DNA of 64,000 nucleotides from Zygnema cylindricum (taxonomy: Eukaryota > Streptophyta > Zygnematophyceae > Zygnematales > Zygnemataceae): positions 1 through 64,000 of the forward strand of contig JBBHKE010003222.1 in NCBI GenBank assembly GCA_037447655.1, in the 5' to 3' direction. Shown here piece after piece: positions 1-10,725 of this stretch. The first letter of the stretch is position 1, and each line of letters opens with the position of its first letter. The notes under the pieces were generated by a model that saw only the letters and a list, made by a program, of their open reading frames with translations, made no database searches and was not told the DNA's origin. A program made the position numbers and the translations under genes.

Positions 1-578
1 TGTTACATGTGTGCTTTTTTGTTCTGTGTTTTGTAACAGAGCTGTTCTTTATTGCTCTTCCACGAATCATTTGTTTTTTTGGACAAATTACTGCTTTACT
101 AGTTGTAGTGAATCAATCTTTAACGTTTGCTCAGTCACTGGAAGTCATTAAAAACAGAATTAAAAGCCATAAAGTTGCAAAACAAAAAAAAATATAACAA
201 AACAAATGTAAAGTAACAATCAAATCAATCAAAATAGAACAGCATGAAAAAATAAGAAAGTAAAGGACAGAAACTAAGAGACAACAAGAGAGGATAAAGA
301 ACAAATCGAGAAACAAAATGCATCTTTTGTCCAAAACATTGCAAGTACATTATTAATTCTCCTTAGCATAGTTGTCAAGTTTTTTATTCTGTTTATCTCA
401 TGTTTCCTTTTCACCCTCCATTCTGCTTTTATTCCGTCCTCTTGCACTTTCCTAATAAATCTTTGTTGTGGTTACTATAGATTGTTATTGTAGACTAAAT
501 GTTGACTTTTATGACTGATTATTTTACTTTTATTGAAGAGGTTGCAAACAAGTATGCCAAAGTATTACTTGAAGATTT
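1..578. other. AT-rich stretch without a gene
   Basis: AT-rich sequence with many short A and T runs. Open frames are short and low-complexity on both strands, and I see no splice-site series, domain or RNA gene. The LINE-like homology begins at about 579. Confidence 0.5.
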
Positions 579-3411
579 TTGTCGTTAAAATTTGTAGTCT
601 ATGAACAATGTCGGCGTTTCATTCGAGGTGATTGGAGGGCCTTTCATGCTGAGCACGAGGATCGCGTTGCTAGTGCTTCCTTCTCCCCCGGTGGTGCACC
701 GAGACCTTCGGATGTCCCATCCTCTTATAGACGTGTTGTTCATTTGGGTTGTGTTGATGAGCTTTCTGGAGCAGTTCCAGCCCTCCAACCATTTAATCTT
801 GCTCCTCGGTCTGCTGCAACTGTTGAGGTTCTCCGCACTCTTCATCCGCCGGCACCTAACCCTTTATCCCCCTCTATCCACACATTTGAGCCGTCAGAGT
901 GTTTTCTTTTGGATCGCGATGCTTTCATCAAAGCCCTCACCACTTCCCCCCATATTTAAGCAAGGGGGTCTACCGGGCACTGTTTATAAGTTATTTCGCA
1001 ATGTTTTGCCCCTCGGATTGGGTGCACGGGGTTTTGATATATTTTTCCAACTGTGTTCCCCGATTGTCTGGGGCAATATCCTCTATGGGATTTGCAATCT
1101 TCTCACAACGTCTCCCCTTGTGGCTCTCACCAAATCTAATGGGGGGATTTGCCTTATTGCAGTGGGAGAGATATTGTACCGGGTGGCCCGTGCTATTGGC
1201 ATCCACCTAAAGCCCGCCTTCCGTGATTATTTTTCTCCTCACCAGTTTGGAGTAGCAACTCGTGGGGGTGGTGAGGTCGTGGTCCAGGGGCTTGGGCCTT
1301 GTAGCATGTCTCTCCGGATTGGTTAGTCCTTCGAGTTTATGTTTCTAAAGTATTTAATACGATGGATCGGAATGCCTTTTTTTCGGAGCTTATGACCACA
1401 CTTTCTCCGATTGTACAAATATTTCTCTTCATGAGGGCCTTTTATTCTTTGAGCAGCAATCCCTTATTTTCCGCTAATGGTGATTTGGTTTCGCTTTCCA
1501 CTACCACCGGCACTCGTCAAGTCGACCCTCTCGGAGGCCTTTTGTTTACCTTTGCTCATTATCGGGCCCTCCGCGCTCCGCGGCCGCTTTCCCTTCTTGC
1601 CTTTTCCCTTCAGTTGCGAACGATACACACATTATGGACCATTTAGACCAAGTCATGCCGGTCTATAACTTTTTCAAGAATCACTTCGCCGAACTCAATC
1701 TTTTTGTCCGGCCCTCGAAGTGTGTTGTTTGGTCCCCTTCTGCTATTCCTCCTTCTTTTACTCCGCCTCCTGATTTTCAGACTCCTCTTCCACCTAAGGG
1801 CATTCATGTGTTGGGTTGCCCGCTTGGTTCGGATCCTTTCGACCCAATCTCTTGATTTTGCACTTTAGACAGATTTGTCCCACGTGGACGACCTTCCCAA
1901 CCTTTCTAATCCATAGGTGGATGTTGGTCTTTTGACACGGTGTTCCCCCACCGTCCCTCCTACCTTACTCGCAATTCCCCTCCCACTCCATCGTTTGACT
2001 CCTCCCTTTTTGCCTTAGATGACCGCCTCATGGACGTCCTTCACATTTGTTGGGTCGTGTTGGCGGTTTGAGTTCACTATTGTCGGCACGTGTTGCTCCC
2101 GCTGCCTATTTGGGAAGTTGGTGCCTTGTTGCCTCCACTCTTGTCTCTCATTTTCTGGTTGGGGACACTCATGTTCTTGCTATAGTTGTCCCTCGTGCTT
2201 CGACCGTTGTGCTGGCCTTCCAACGCTACATTTTGGATGCGTCATGTTCTCTTACTCCTCTTGCTATTGTGGCGACATGCCGGTTCTTTCCACTCTAGTT
2301 ACAACATCAGTTACGCATGTCCATGAATCCATTTCTAACCAAGTTGTCGTCCCCATTAAGATTGGGCTTCTCGAGGCGCGTCTCTCCAATTCTTCGCGTG
2401 CACGCTTTCTCTCTTATGGTGGACCTGGTTTTGGAGCTTGGATATTGGCTACATCTGGTTTTGGAGCTTAGATATTGGCTACACCTGTTTTTTCCACCCT
2501 CCGTTTCATGTTTGCTCAATTCACCACGGCCCTCACGTTTTGGCTTGGCCTTTCTCATCCATCTTTGATTGGCTCTTTTGTTTGCTCATGTGAATGTGTT
2601 CTTTGGCCCGACGACATCCATTTGCTTCGTTGCTTCCACGAGGGCGGGTTGATTCAGGCGCACGACACTATTCGTGACACCATCACGACTATCACTTTTG
2701 AGGGAGGGTTTTTTGTTCGTTGTGAGGTTTCCCATAATATTCCTTCACGTCTGGTTGATATTGTAATACTCCATTGTGCACGTTGCATATTTGGTTATTT
2801 TGGCGAACCTTGCCGTAGGTCAAGCGGCTCGGCATGTTGGAGTGGTCGCCCGTGACGCGGCTAGGAAGGAGCGTGATTATGGCCACCACGATGCTACGGA
2901 TGGCTTTATTCCGACGGCAGTAGGGATTTTTGGTTGTGTGAGTGTGGTTTCGGTCAAGTTTCTCCGTGCTTGTGGTGGGCGCTCGTTCTAGCGCAAAACT
3001 CCGATGACCTTGCTTCTGTCCTTACTACTTCTTACCGTCAACGTTTATTTGTAGCTCTACAACGAGTAAAAGCTCTTACCCTCCTCCAATGGTCTATTGC
3101 AATTATGGATCGTCGCCGTGTTCCGGAATTCTCTCCCGTGGGATTTGGGGACTTACAAGGTTGCTTTTCGTAGATTTTTAGTTATGTTGTGGTTTGGTTG
3201 GATCATTTTGGTTTTTGCACTCTGCCGTGTCTTTCCTTGGGTGTTTGTTGATTCTTTGGGTGTCTCTGTTTTACCTGTTCTTTTCCTGTGTGTTTGTTGC
3301 TTTTGCGTTGCTTATCTTTTTTGTTTGCTTCCCTCCACATGTAGTTTTAGCATTGCTACCTTTTTTTGATCCCGTGTACTCGATGGTTTTCTATTGCGCT
3401 TTTTAATGAAG
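579..3411 (+). mobile_element. Decayed non-LTR retrotransposon (LINE-like) copy
   Basis: Conceptual translation in shifting frames matches the better preserved element at 33096-35842 from its first residues to its 3' UTR. The frame opening at 579 covers the N-terminal segment and the frame opening near 601 the next part. Reverse-transcriptase motif A is recognisable near 1340-1370 (NAFN-like, here VFNT). Motif B near 1515-1530 reads QVDPL instead of QGDPL. The catalytic ADD near 1617 reads AND. The C-terminal endonuclease-like region can be followed near 2570-2830. Several stops and frameshifts interrupt it, so it cannot make the protein. The end at about 3411 (GCTTTTTAAT) matches the 3' end of the other copy, but no poly(A) tail remains. 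It extends further 5' than the other copy; its true 5' end is not visible. Confidence 0.8.
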
Positions 3412-5387
3412 TCAGCCCGCTGTACAGTAATAAGCAACCACTTACATTGCTCTTGCATTGTGCTTCTTGTCATTCCAAGCCTTCAAACAGAGAAAACATA
3501 AATTTAAAAAGCACTTATCAGCAACGCCTAAACAAGATCGTGGCACAGCTCATCATGGTTCCAGCTGTCTAAGATTTTGTGTGGTATTTACTACGGCCCT
3601 TTGAACTGCTTTATACTAGCTATAATTATTGGCGACATTTTACTGTCATTTGAACCTTGCGTTGTTTTACGTAATTGACGAAGATGACAACATTTTGTGG
3701 CCGTGTACAAATGTGCGATATGCATCAGTTATGTACATAAACGAATACTTTAAAGGAATCCGTCTTGCTAATGTGAGAAAGTCGAGGCAAAAGGTGGTAT
3801 GTACTACTTATTTGTGTCCCACCCAATGCCATGTTGGTTACTTCTTCATTTTCTGGTGGGTCTGGTTTGTTATCTTCTTCTCCAACTGTGTGTTCCAGTT
3901 CCAAAGGATATTTAAAGGCACACACTAAGTGAGATATTAGAGGAAAATTGTGTAAAATTACATGGTAGCCTGTTTTCAACACTGTTCATACAATAGAGGG
4001 ATTCATATCACCACCACAAACAATCACGGTATATAATGTCATGGAAAGGGAAACAATATGCTTGAAATTGTTGCGTTTATGACGCATGACTTAAAAGATG
4101 AGTAAGACTTTCAACACGCTGGAAGAAGCAAAAGGACTTGGTTTATGAAGTTTGGCATGGTATTATAACTTGCGAAAGCCAATTGGAAGCGAATCGCTCA
4201 AATTAAGTATGAAGTGCAGTATGAATTCTTTATTTACGACTAAAAAAAATAAAAAATAATAATAATAATAATAGCTGATTTTTTCAGTTTTAGTGTTCTA
4301 TCAGGGAGTTAGCTTTCTAGTTGGATGCAAGAGCTTCAACTTCAAAACAACAGTCTTGTCATTGTCACCATATAAGTTTTGAGGACCGTTACTTAGGCTA
4401 AAAAATCATACTTTTTTCACAAAAGGACTGCACCCAAATATCACATTCTGAAAACAACGAGTCGAACTCACTGATGGCATGTCCATGTGGGACCGGAAAA
4501 CAGGCCAACAGTTTACAAATAAAACAAAAGATTTCCTGGCTTTAGAAGAGTTGCACTGTGTGCAAGAAGTCTGGAGGAGAACTTTTGTAAAAAATTGAGA
4601 ACAGTGTACTCTGGTCTCAAGGAAATCTTGCTGGGTTTGATAGTGTTCTATTTGTGCACCACTGACCGAAATGAAGTTGACATACAAAAGTTTTTAAATG
4701 TGCTAAAAGTGCATCCCTAAGTACAGGATAGCTACATTGTGGTACCTCAAGTCAGTTAATGAGGCAGTTACGTTTATTTCCACATCCTATGTTAGATCAC
4801 CTTTTCTACGTGTTAGTTTTCCTCGCAGTGATTTTCAACTCCAATTTGTTAGTTTCCGCCGTGCGTTTTTCCGGATTCGCTTTGGCATTTACTCACTTTC
4901 ATTTCCATGTACTAGAATGGTTCCCCGACAATTTCTAAATGAGTCTTGCTATTTCTATCAGTAGACTCCAATTAATTCTGGATTACTTTTGAATTTGATC
5001 AGGATTTCCTCAGCACAAATAATGTATTTCAGGCACCTACGACTTTAATTCACGGCCCGAGGGAAAGAGTTCCAGTCCAGATTTTGACTCTACAGTAGAC
5101 TTGGAGCAAAAGTTACTAACAGAAAAAATAACTGTTTCCTGTAGCGCCTCTTTCCTTCAAATTGCACTCGCCAAGCTATATTCACTAGATTTTTCTGTAT
5201 CGCCTTTTTGATCAGACAGACACTTCTGAATGTTCTCTATTTTCTGATCTTATTTGAGAGGACATTTGGAGGCAGAAAAAGTTGAAAGTCGAGGTCACAC
5301 CAAAGAGACCCTAAATGGAGCACATCCTATACGTGAAGTACTTTTCCAGTCGTTCTTTCCAAACTTCCAGAACAATATCATAAAACA
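3412..5387. other. Stretch without a supported gene; possible 3' part of the membrane-protein gene
   Basis: No conserved domain is recognised. The downstream exons or 3' UTR of the minus-strand gene starting at 8883 could reach into this stretch. One candidate exon starts at 5448 on the minus strand, directly after an AG acceptor, and reads open for about 28 codons. A short run of ATA/ATT repeats lies at 4244-4273. Confidence 0.3.
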
Positions 5388-5644
5388 AAATTGTAAGAGA
5401 GTGGACCTCCCTTTTCCAGAACCACGATATTTGTTGTCCACCCCGGCACTGCACTCAACATGCAACAACTACATGCCATCTCCCTACTCCCCCAATTTTC
5501 ACGCCTCTTACGTCGACTATACAATATGGACATACCAACTGTAGTTTTTTTTCCTTCCTTTCACACTGTTCCTCGATTGTTGTTGAAGAAATTTGCGGGC
5601 TTTCAATGAGCAAAAAAACGATGTGGATTGTTATCTAACCAGTG

Positions 5645-8600
5645 CTTAAAGTCGGAGGAGCTGACAAGCTCTTGCAAGGCTGCCCGGGTGCAGTGAAAGG
5701 ACACATGGGAGACATCCTCAGGACTTCTCAGCGGATCACCTTCCCTCCAATGGTGCCACGAAGGAGACAAAACGTCCACCCACCACCGAAGCCCTCCCGT
5801 CTCATCTGCACCACAAATGAATTAGAAAATACCACCATTATCGGCCTGTTGCAAAATGCCACTCCCACTTGACCTTCTTAAACTTACTTTCTGCAGAACC
5901 TTGACAACTATACCAGGGATTATATCATTCTGACGAATTTCTCTAATCTCTGTCAGCAAACATCCTACGGAGGAGCTTACGTTCTCCATTAGTCTTGGAA
6001 AATTAATGGCAAGATAAAAGTGACAATTTTTGTCCCATGTTCAGTTGGTTCAGTACCCACCATGCTCTGCCATTTTTGTCGAACAATCTCCAACTTTAGC
6101 ATCTCGAACTGCAGAAAAATCAGAGCTCCCCTTGACTCGCGGCCTTCTAATCCACCTGTACATTGTAAATACAACCACCGCATCACACCTGTCAACTAAA
6201 AAAATTTAGTCAAACTTTCTCCCTTCAGAAATCATGCACACAGTGTTCTACATGCCTAAGAATCCCCTTCTTGTCAAAGTTTACCTTGACAATTCCCATA
6301 AGTACTGCCCTCCAATCAACATCGCTGTAAGGACGGCCACAATATTACTGTTTGAACCCTGCATATCCCGTGGCCAAAAGTATTACTAAATGCCAAAAAA
6401 CTGTGGATGCCACCTGAATGTCAGCGTTCATGGGCTGCCAGAATCTGCCAAATCCTGAATGGCAATGCAGTAGCCATGGATCGACAAATCACACAGCAGA
6501 TTTATAAGAGAACGTGAAGTCCTCTTTATGTGCTAAAAAGACAGGAAGGCAATAGAAAAATATATATGGAAAAACTGTAAATTATATATACATAGTAAAC
6601 ATTCAACAATGTAAGACCGTTTTGTGGTTTGGGTGAAAGCGTTTTAAACAGTAGGGGCCTCGACTGAGTTCTCAGAATGCACCTTTGCAATATTTTGAAC
6701 CGCGATCACATAGAGGAGTGTCATATGGGCCATCTTCAGTATCTCCACCAGACTTTCTGAACGTGATTGCCAAAAGTGAACTGCCGAGAAGAGAACCTTA
6801 AATACCAGGACTGCAATTACTGCGTGAAGGACAAATGTGGCCTACAGAAACAAACAATTGAATATTGCCAGTTAAGACTTAATGATAAGTTTCCACCAAG
6901 CACTTGAACAATACCGGCAGCTGGCAACCACACAACTGCAAATAGCCAAACTCTACTCTGATAAGCCAGCAGGTCGTTTCAAGCTTCAACCAAATCGATC
7001 AGGCAAACTGCAACCAAAAGACAACCACAGAAGACGGGAGACGCAAGGAAATGCCCACCTGCATTTCAATGTAGCAGTCTATAAAGTCAAGTCCGAAACA
7101 GTATTTTATGCAGGCCAGACTGATGGCTGCCATCTCGCCATATATAAGGGAGCCGAGACTCACCTGCAGAAAGGGGAGAAGGCAGAGAGTGGAATGGGAG
7201 TGAGAATACATTCACGTGAGTGTGACTATCACATCTCTGAGAGGACAAAAACTCATAAGTTCTTCCATCCAGTTGAACTCTCTCTTTGACCAACAGTAGC
7301 TAATTTCCCCAGTTATTGTCTTCCGCTCCTACAAGATAAAAAGCAGACACATAGGATGATGTGCGAGAAGCTTAATAACTGAAGGAACAAACTACGCAAA
7401 AGGTATGCAGACCTACCAAATATATCAAAGTGGAAAAAAAGCCTGACGCTTCCAAAGGTTCAAATTTAACTTGAAAACACTGCAAGTGCAAACTCCCCGC
7501 GGTTCAATTTTGTCAGAAGGAAGAGCCAAAACAGTTAGGTTCAAACAAAGTGAAACACAGCCAGAGTCACAAACAAACTCAGCGGCATTCAAAAGGAACC
7601 CAAAGTAAACAATCAGACGATAAAGATAATTCAAACAATCAGACGATGAAGATAATTCGAGAGCTGAAATAAACAATGCTTCAATTTTACACAGTCCATA
7701 ACAACAGCGACAAAACTTCAACAGCCTATCAAGATCAGTGGCAACAAAGACAGAGAGGAATTAACATGTGGGATATACTCAGAAAAATATGAAAAGATAG
7801 CATTAACTGCACATAAATGTGTAAAATCAAACATTCACTTGAAGAGTTAATATTGTGAGTAAATTCTGCAGACGTAATTCACTTCTTAAGAAGATTTGCT
7901 GCACTTACCTCCAACATGACTCCCATAAGGAGAATAAAACACCATTCCCTTCGAATTCCCTTATTACCAAGCTTTGATAGGTGGCCTTATGTTCAACACA
8001 CCGACGTTGACTACCATACTGAGACTAAAACATACTGAGCCAAACACCATTCACTCATTACCAAGCTTTGAGAAGTGGCCTTATGTTCAACACACCGACG
8101 TTGACTACCATACTGAGACTAAAACATACCGAGCCAAACACCATTCACTCATTACCAAGCTTTGAGAAGTGGCCTTACATCCAACACACCAACGCTGGCT
8201 CCAATACCGAGAGCGACGTAGAACACCGTAAATGACGTGGCATAGCCAGACCTGCTGACAGCAGGGGCCAGGAAGAGCAGCAGCCATCCGCCTCCAAGAC
8301 TTACCACATCCTTGTCGTTTAGTGCTGCAAGATGACAAGGGAACAAGGAAATGGAATCAAAACCATACGTCAAATGTGCGAAAACATTTGGAAACACTAT
8401 ATGTGGCTACCACATACTATAAGGGTATCATACAGTATAATACGCGAATAGTACGAGGTAACCACGTGTAACGTCCCCAATTGCTTTCGGGAATTTTGAA
8501 CTATGTTCAGAACAAATTTTGGAGCATTGACACAAAGAAATTAAAACTAAGGACAAAAGAAACCAGAAGACTAGCTCAGAAATTTTGAGAGACAAAAAGG

Positions 8601-8883
8601 CCCGAACAGGATTACAAGTAACCGAAAAAAAGGAAACCATTCAAAAGAAATAGCAAAAAACTAAAAATTTGCAGACCTTCGACGAAAAAAACACCAACAA
8701 CCCTTTACAAAAACCAGATAATCCTCAATATTCCGTCAAAAACCACCGGCATGACGCTTGATGGACACAATCGGACACTGAATAACCCTAAAGCAGTCTA
8801 AGCCACCAACCTGCGTCTGCCACCACAACAGCCGCCAGGAGAATCAGGAGACAAAAGAACACATTATCACTCCTGTGCGCCAT
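5645..8883 (-). CDS. Unidentified multi-exon gene for a polytopic membrane protein
   Basis: I do not recognise the family. Exons were chained by GT-AG sites and compatible phases: 8811-8883, 8179-8324, 7909-7959, 7059-7163, 6683-6841, 6414-6434 (a 21-bp micro-exon, uncertain), 6285-6358, 6061-6188 and 5888-5949. A further exon runs from 5805 to either 5740 or 5645, depending on phase. The first ATG at 8883 opens a signal-anchor-like peptide (MAHRSDNVFFCLLILLAAVV). Exons 2, 3, 4, 5, 7 and 8 each carry hydrophobic helices, giving roughly six to eight membrane segments. A charged segment follows in exons 8 and 9 (for example KMAEH, EIREIRQ). The chain gives about 265 residues before the unresolved 3' end. 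Phases agree across eight junctions, which chance would rarely give. The alternative is an expressed pseudogene. Confidence 0.55.
7966..8230. repeat. 94-bp tandem repeat overlapping an exon edge
   Basis: Units start at ACCAAGCTTTG at 7966, 8060 and 8154. The first two are nearly identical. The third runs into exon 2 of the membrane-protein gene (exon edge at 8179), where it is recognisably the same sequence but more diverged. The repeat therefore looks derived from the 3' edge of that exon plus adjoining intron. Confidence 0.75.
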
Positions 8884-9077
8884 GATGTTGCGTGCAAAGT
8901 GAAAGGGAGAGGAGAAAAGAGAGAATCTGTACGGCACGGTACTAGCGCCATTCCACCTTACGCCGATTCAGGGTTAAAGGTCCATCGAATTGAATCGCGA
9001 CGAATTCGCAAAAACAGTTAATGGAACTCGACAGGCGCAAGTGGCCATGGACGAGTCATCGCATACTTTTGGACCTA

Positions 9078-9613
9078 CACCGCGCATCGTTATTAGTGTC
9101 AAAGTTTAAATAGTGTGGAAGTAAATATACCGTCATTGACGCTAATTAAGAATTTGAAAACTAAAAAAAAAAAGGTTTATTCTAATTTCAGTGTTAACGC
9201 TAATTTGGAACAGCAAAATTGGAAAATTTTCTGTACGATATACATTATTATACGTATCCGTACAAAATATAAAAAATCGTACATCGTAGTGAAATTTAAA
9301 TATCCGTACATGTCAGACAAGTTAACGTGTCAGACCAATCCCGATTTTTTAGCGCACGTTCTTATGCGTACGCGTCCGATTTAATTCACTTTTTGTAAAA
9401 TTTTCACTTGAAAAGGTACATTTATGTACGGTCTGATATCGACCGTACACCACGCTATGTAGATCTTATTGAACTTTAGTTCTTTACGCTATTTTGTACG
9501 GTACCTCAATTAACGTCAAGGAAAAATTAAAATCATGTATCCTATTTGAGGAAAAAAATCAAAATTTTAAGAACCCAAATTAGTGACTTTGACACTAATA
9601 ACGATGCGCGGTG
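9078..9613. mobile_element. TA-flanked MITE with about 30-bp perfect terminal inverted repeats
   Basis: The left end begins CACCGCGCATCGTTATTAGT and the right end is its exact reverse complement (9586-9613). Both are bordered by TA (9076-9077 and 9614-9615), as expected for a Tc1/mariner (Stowaway-like) insertion. The interior is AT-rich with no transposase. The subterminal AAGAACCCAAATTAGTGAC near the right end is shared with the solitary end at 23442. Confidence 0.75.
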
Positions 9614-9615
9614 TA

Positions 9616-10044
9616 GTTGTTCAAATCGCTCGATTTTTTCATATTTTACTGTTTCTACGTATTGTACGTGACTTTTGGAAAAATCGCAAAAAAACGCGAT
9701 GTACTTTCTGTCCGGTAAACTGAACGGGCAATATCCGTCATCTGTACCATATTTTACGGTAGCTGTACGGTACTTTACGGTAACTGTACGGTTTTAAACG
9801 TGAATGTACAGAATTTGACGAAAAGATACGCTGCACGTATTAGTACTTTTTGTCCGTTAAAGTGAACAGAAATTTCACGGATAACGTACGTAATTTTATC
9901 GTTCATGTACGGACAATTTCGAAAAGAGACGTTGAAACGTCACACTATTTGCGCGCGATAAGATTGAAATGTGTACGATCGTAGAAACATGTAAAAATTG
10001 TACGGACAGAAATGCATTAACGATTTTTACGATTTTTTCAAATC
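9616..10044. other. GTAC-rich spacer between two MITEs
   Basis: No coding evidence. CGTAC, GTACGG and TTTACGG words recur at high density in both orientations. The stretch is probably older repeat sequence into which the flanking MITEs inserted. Confidence 0.4.
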
Positions 10045-10046
10045 TA

Positions 10047-10535
10047 CACCGCGAATCGCTATTAGCGTACATGACGCTAATTGGGGTACCCCTTTTTTTG
10101 GGGCAAATTCTCAAATAGAATAAAGTACGCTAAATGTTTTTGCACGTTATTTGAGGTACCCCGCTCAATGCGGTTCATAACTGTAATTTAGTTCCCTTTT
10201 AAATAGTGTGGTGTACGGACTGCCAGATCTGTCTTATTCCGTACATTTTTAAACTTAAAAGTACAAAAAATATAATAATATATAATTGCGTAAATATTTT
10301 CCGGCATACGCAGATGTCAAAAAAACGCGACGGCGTACGATTTGAACAGTTTTGTACATATATATGTTTTAGTGTGGACATATTATGTGCTGAAAATTTT
10401 TACAAAGCAGTTTACAAATTAGAGTACATGATAAATTAGTATCATGGTGTACCCGAAAAAACACAATTTACCGTAAAGTACGCTAATTGTTTCATTACGC
10501 TATCTATTTCATTACGCTAATAGCGATTCACGGTG
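10047..10535. mobile_element. Second TA-flanked MITE of the same terminal family
   Basis: The left end is CACCGCGAATCGCTATTAGC and the right end is ATTACGCTAATAGCGATTCACGGTG reversed with one mismatch (CACCGTGAATCGCTATTAGC). TA dinucleotides flank it at 10045-10046 and 10536-10537. The terminal 12 bp match the element at 9078, but the interior differs. No transposase frame. Confidence 0.75.
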
Positions 10536-10717
10536 TACCTCTCCGGTCTCTACGTATTGTACGCGCGTTTGAATCGTGCGTAAAATGCGTTTTGAACAAC
10601 TATGCTTTTGGACGTCCTTTAGGCAAGTCTAGACATCTTAGGGACGTACAGAATTGAAAATACCAAAATACTGATTCTGTACGTTACGCGCCAGGAAACG
10701 TTAAATTACAATTTAGG

Positions 10718-10725
10718 GTACGGCC
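10718..10725. repeat. Left outer target-site duplication of the compound hAT unit
   Basis: GTACGGCC immediately precedes the left terminal repeat CATAGATGTCTCAT. The same 8 bases follow the far right end at 14863-14870. An 8-bp duplication is the hAT superfamily signature. Confidence 0.8.

Noticed and set aside
5448-5645. Further downstream exon of the membrane-protein gene
   Set aside because: The AG acceptor at 5449-5450 and the open frame are suggestive, but the phase depends on which reading of the 5805 exon is used, so it was not included.
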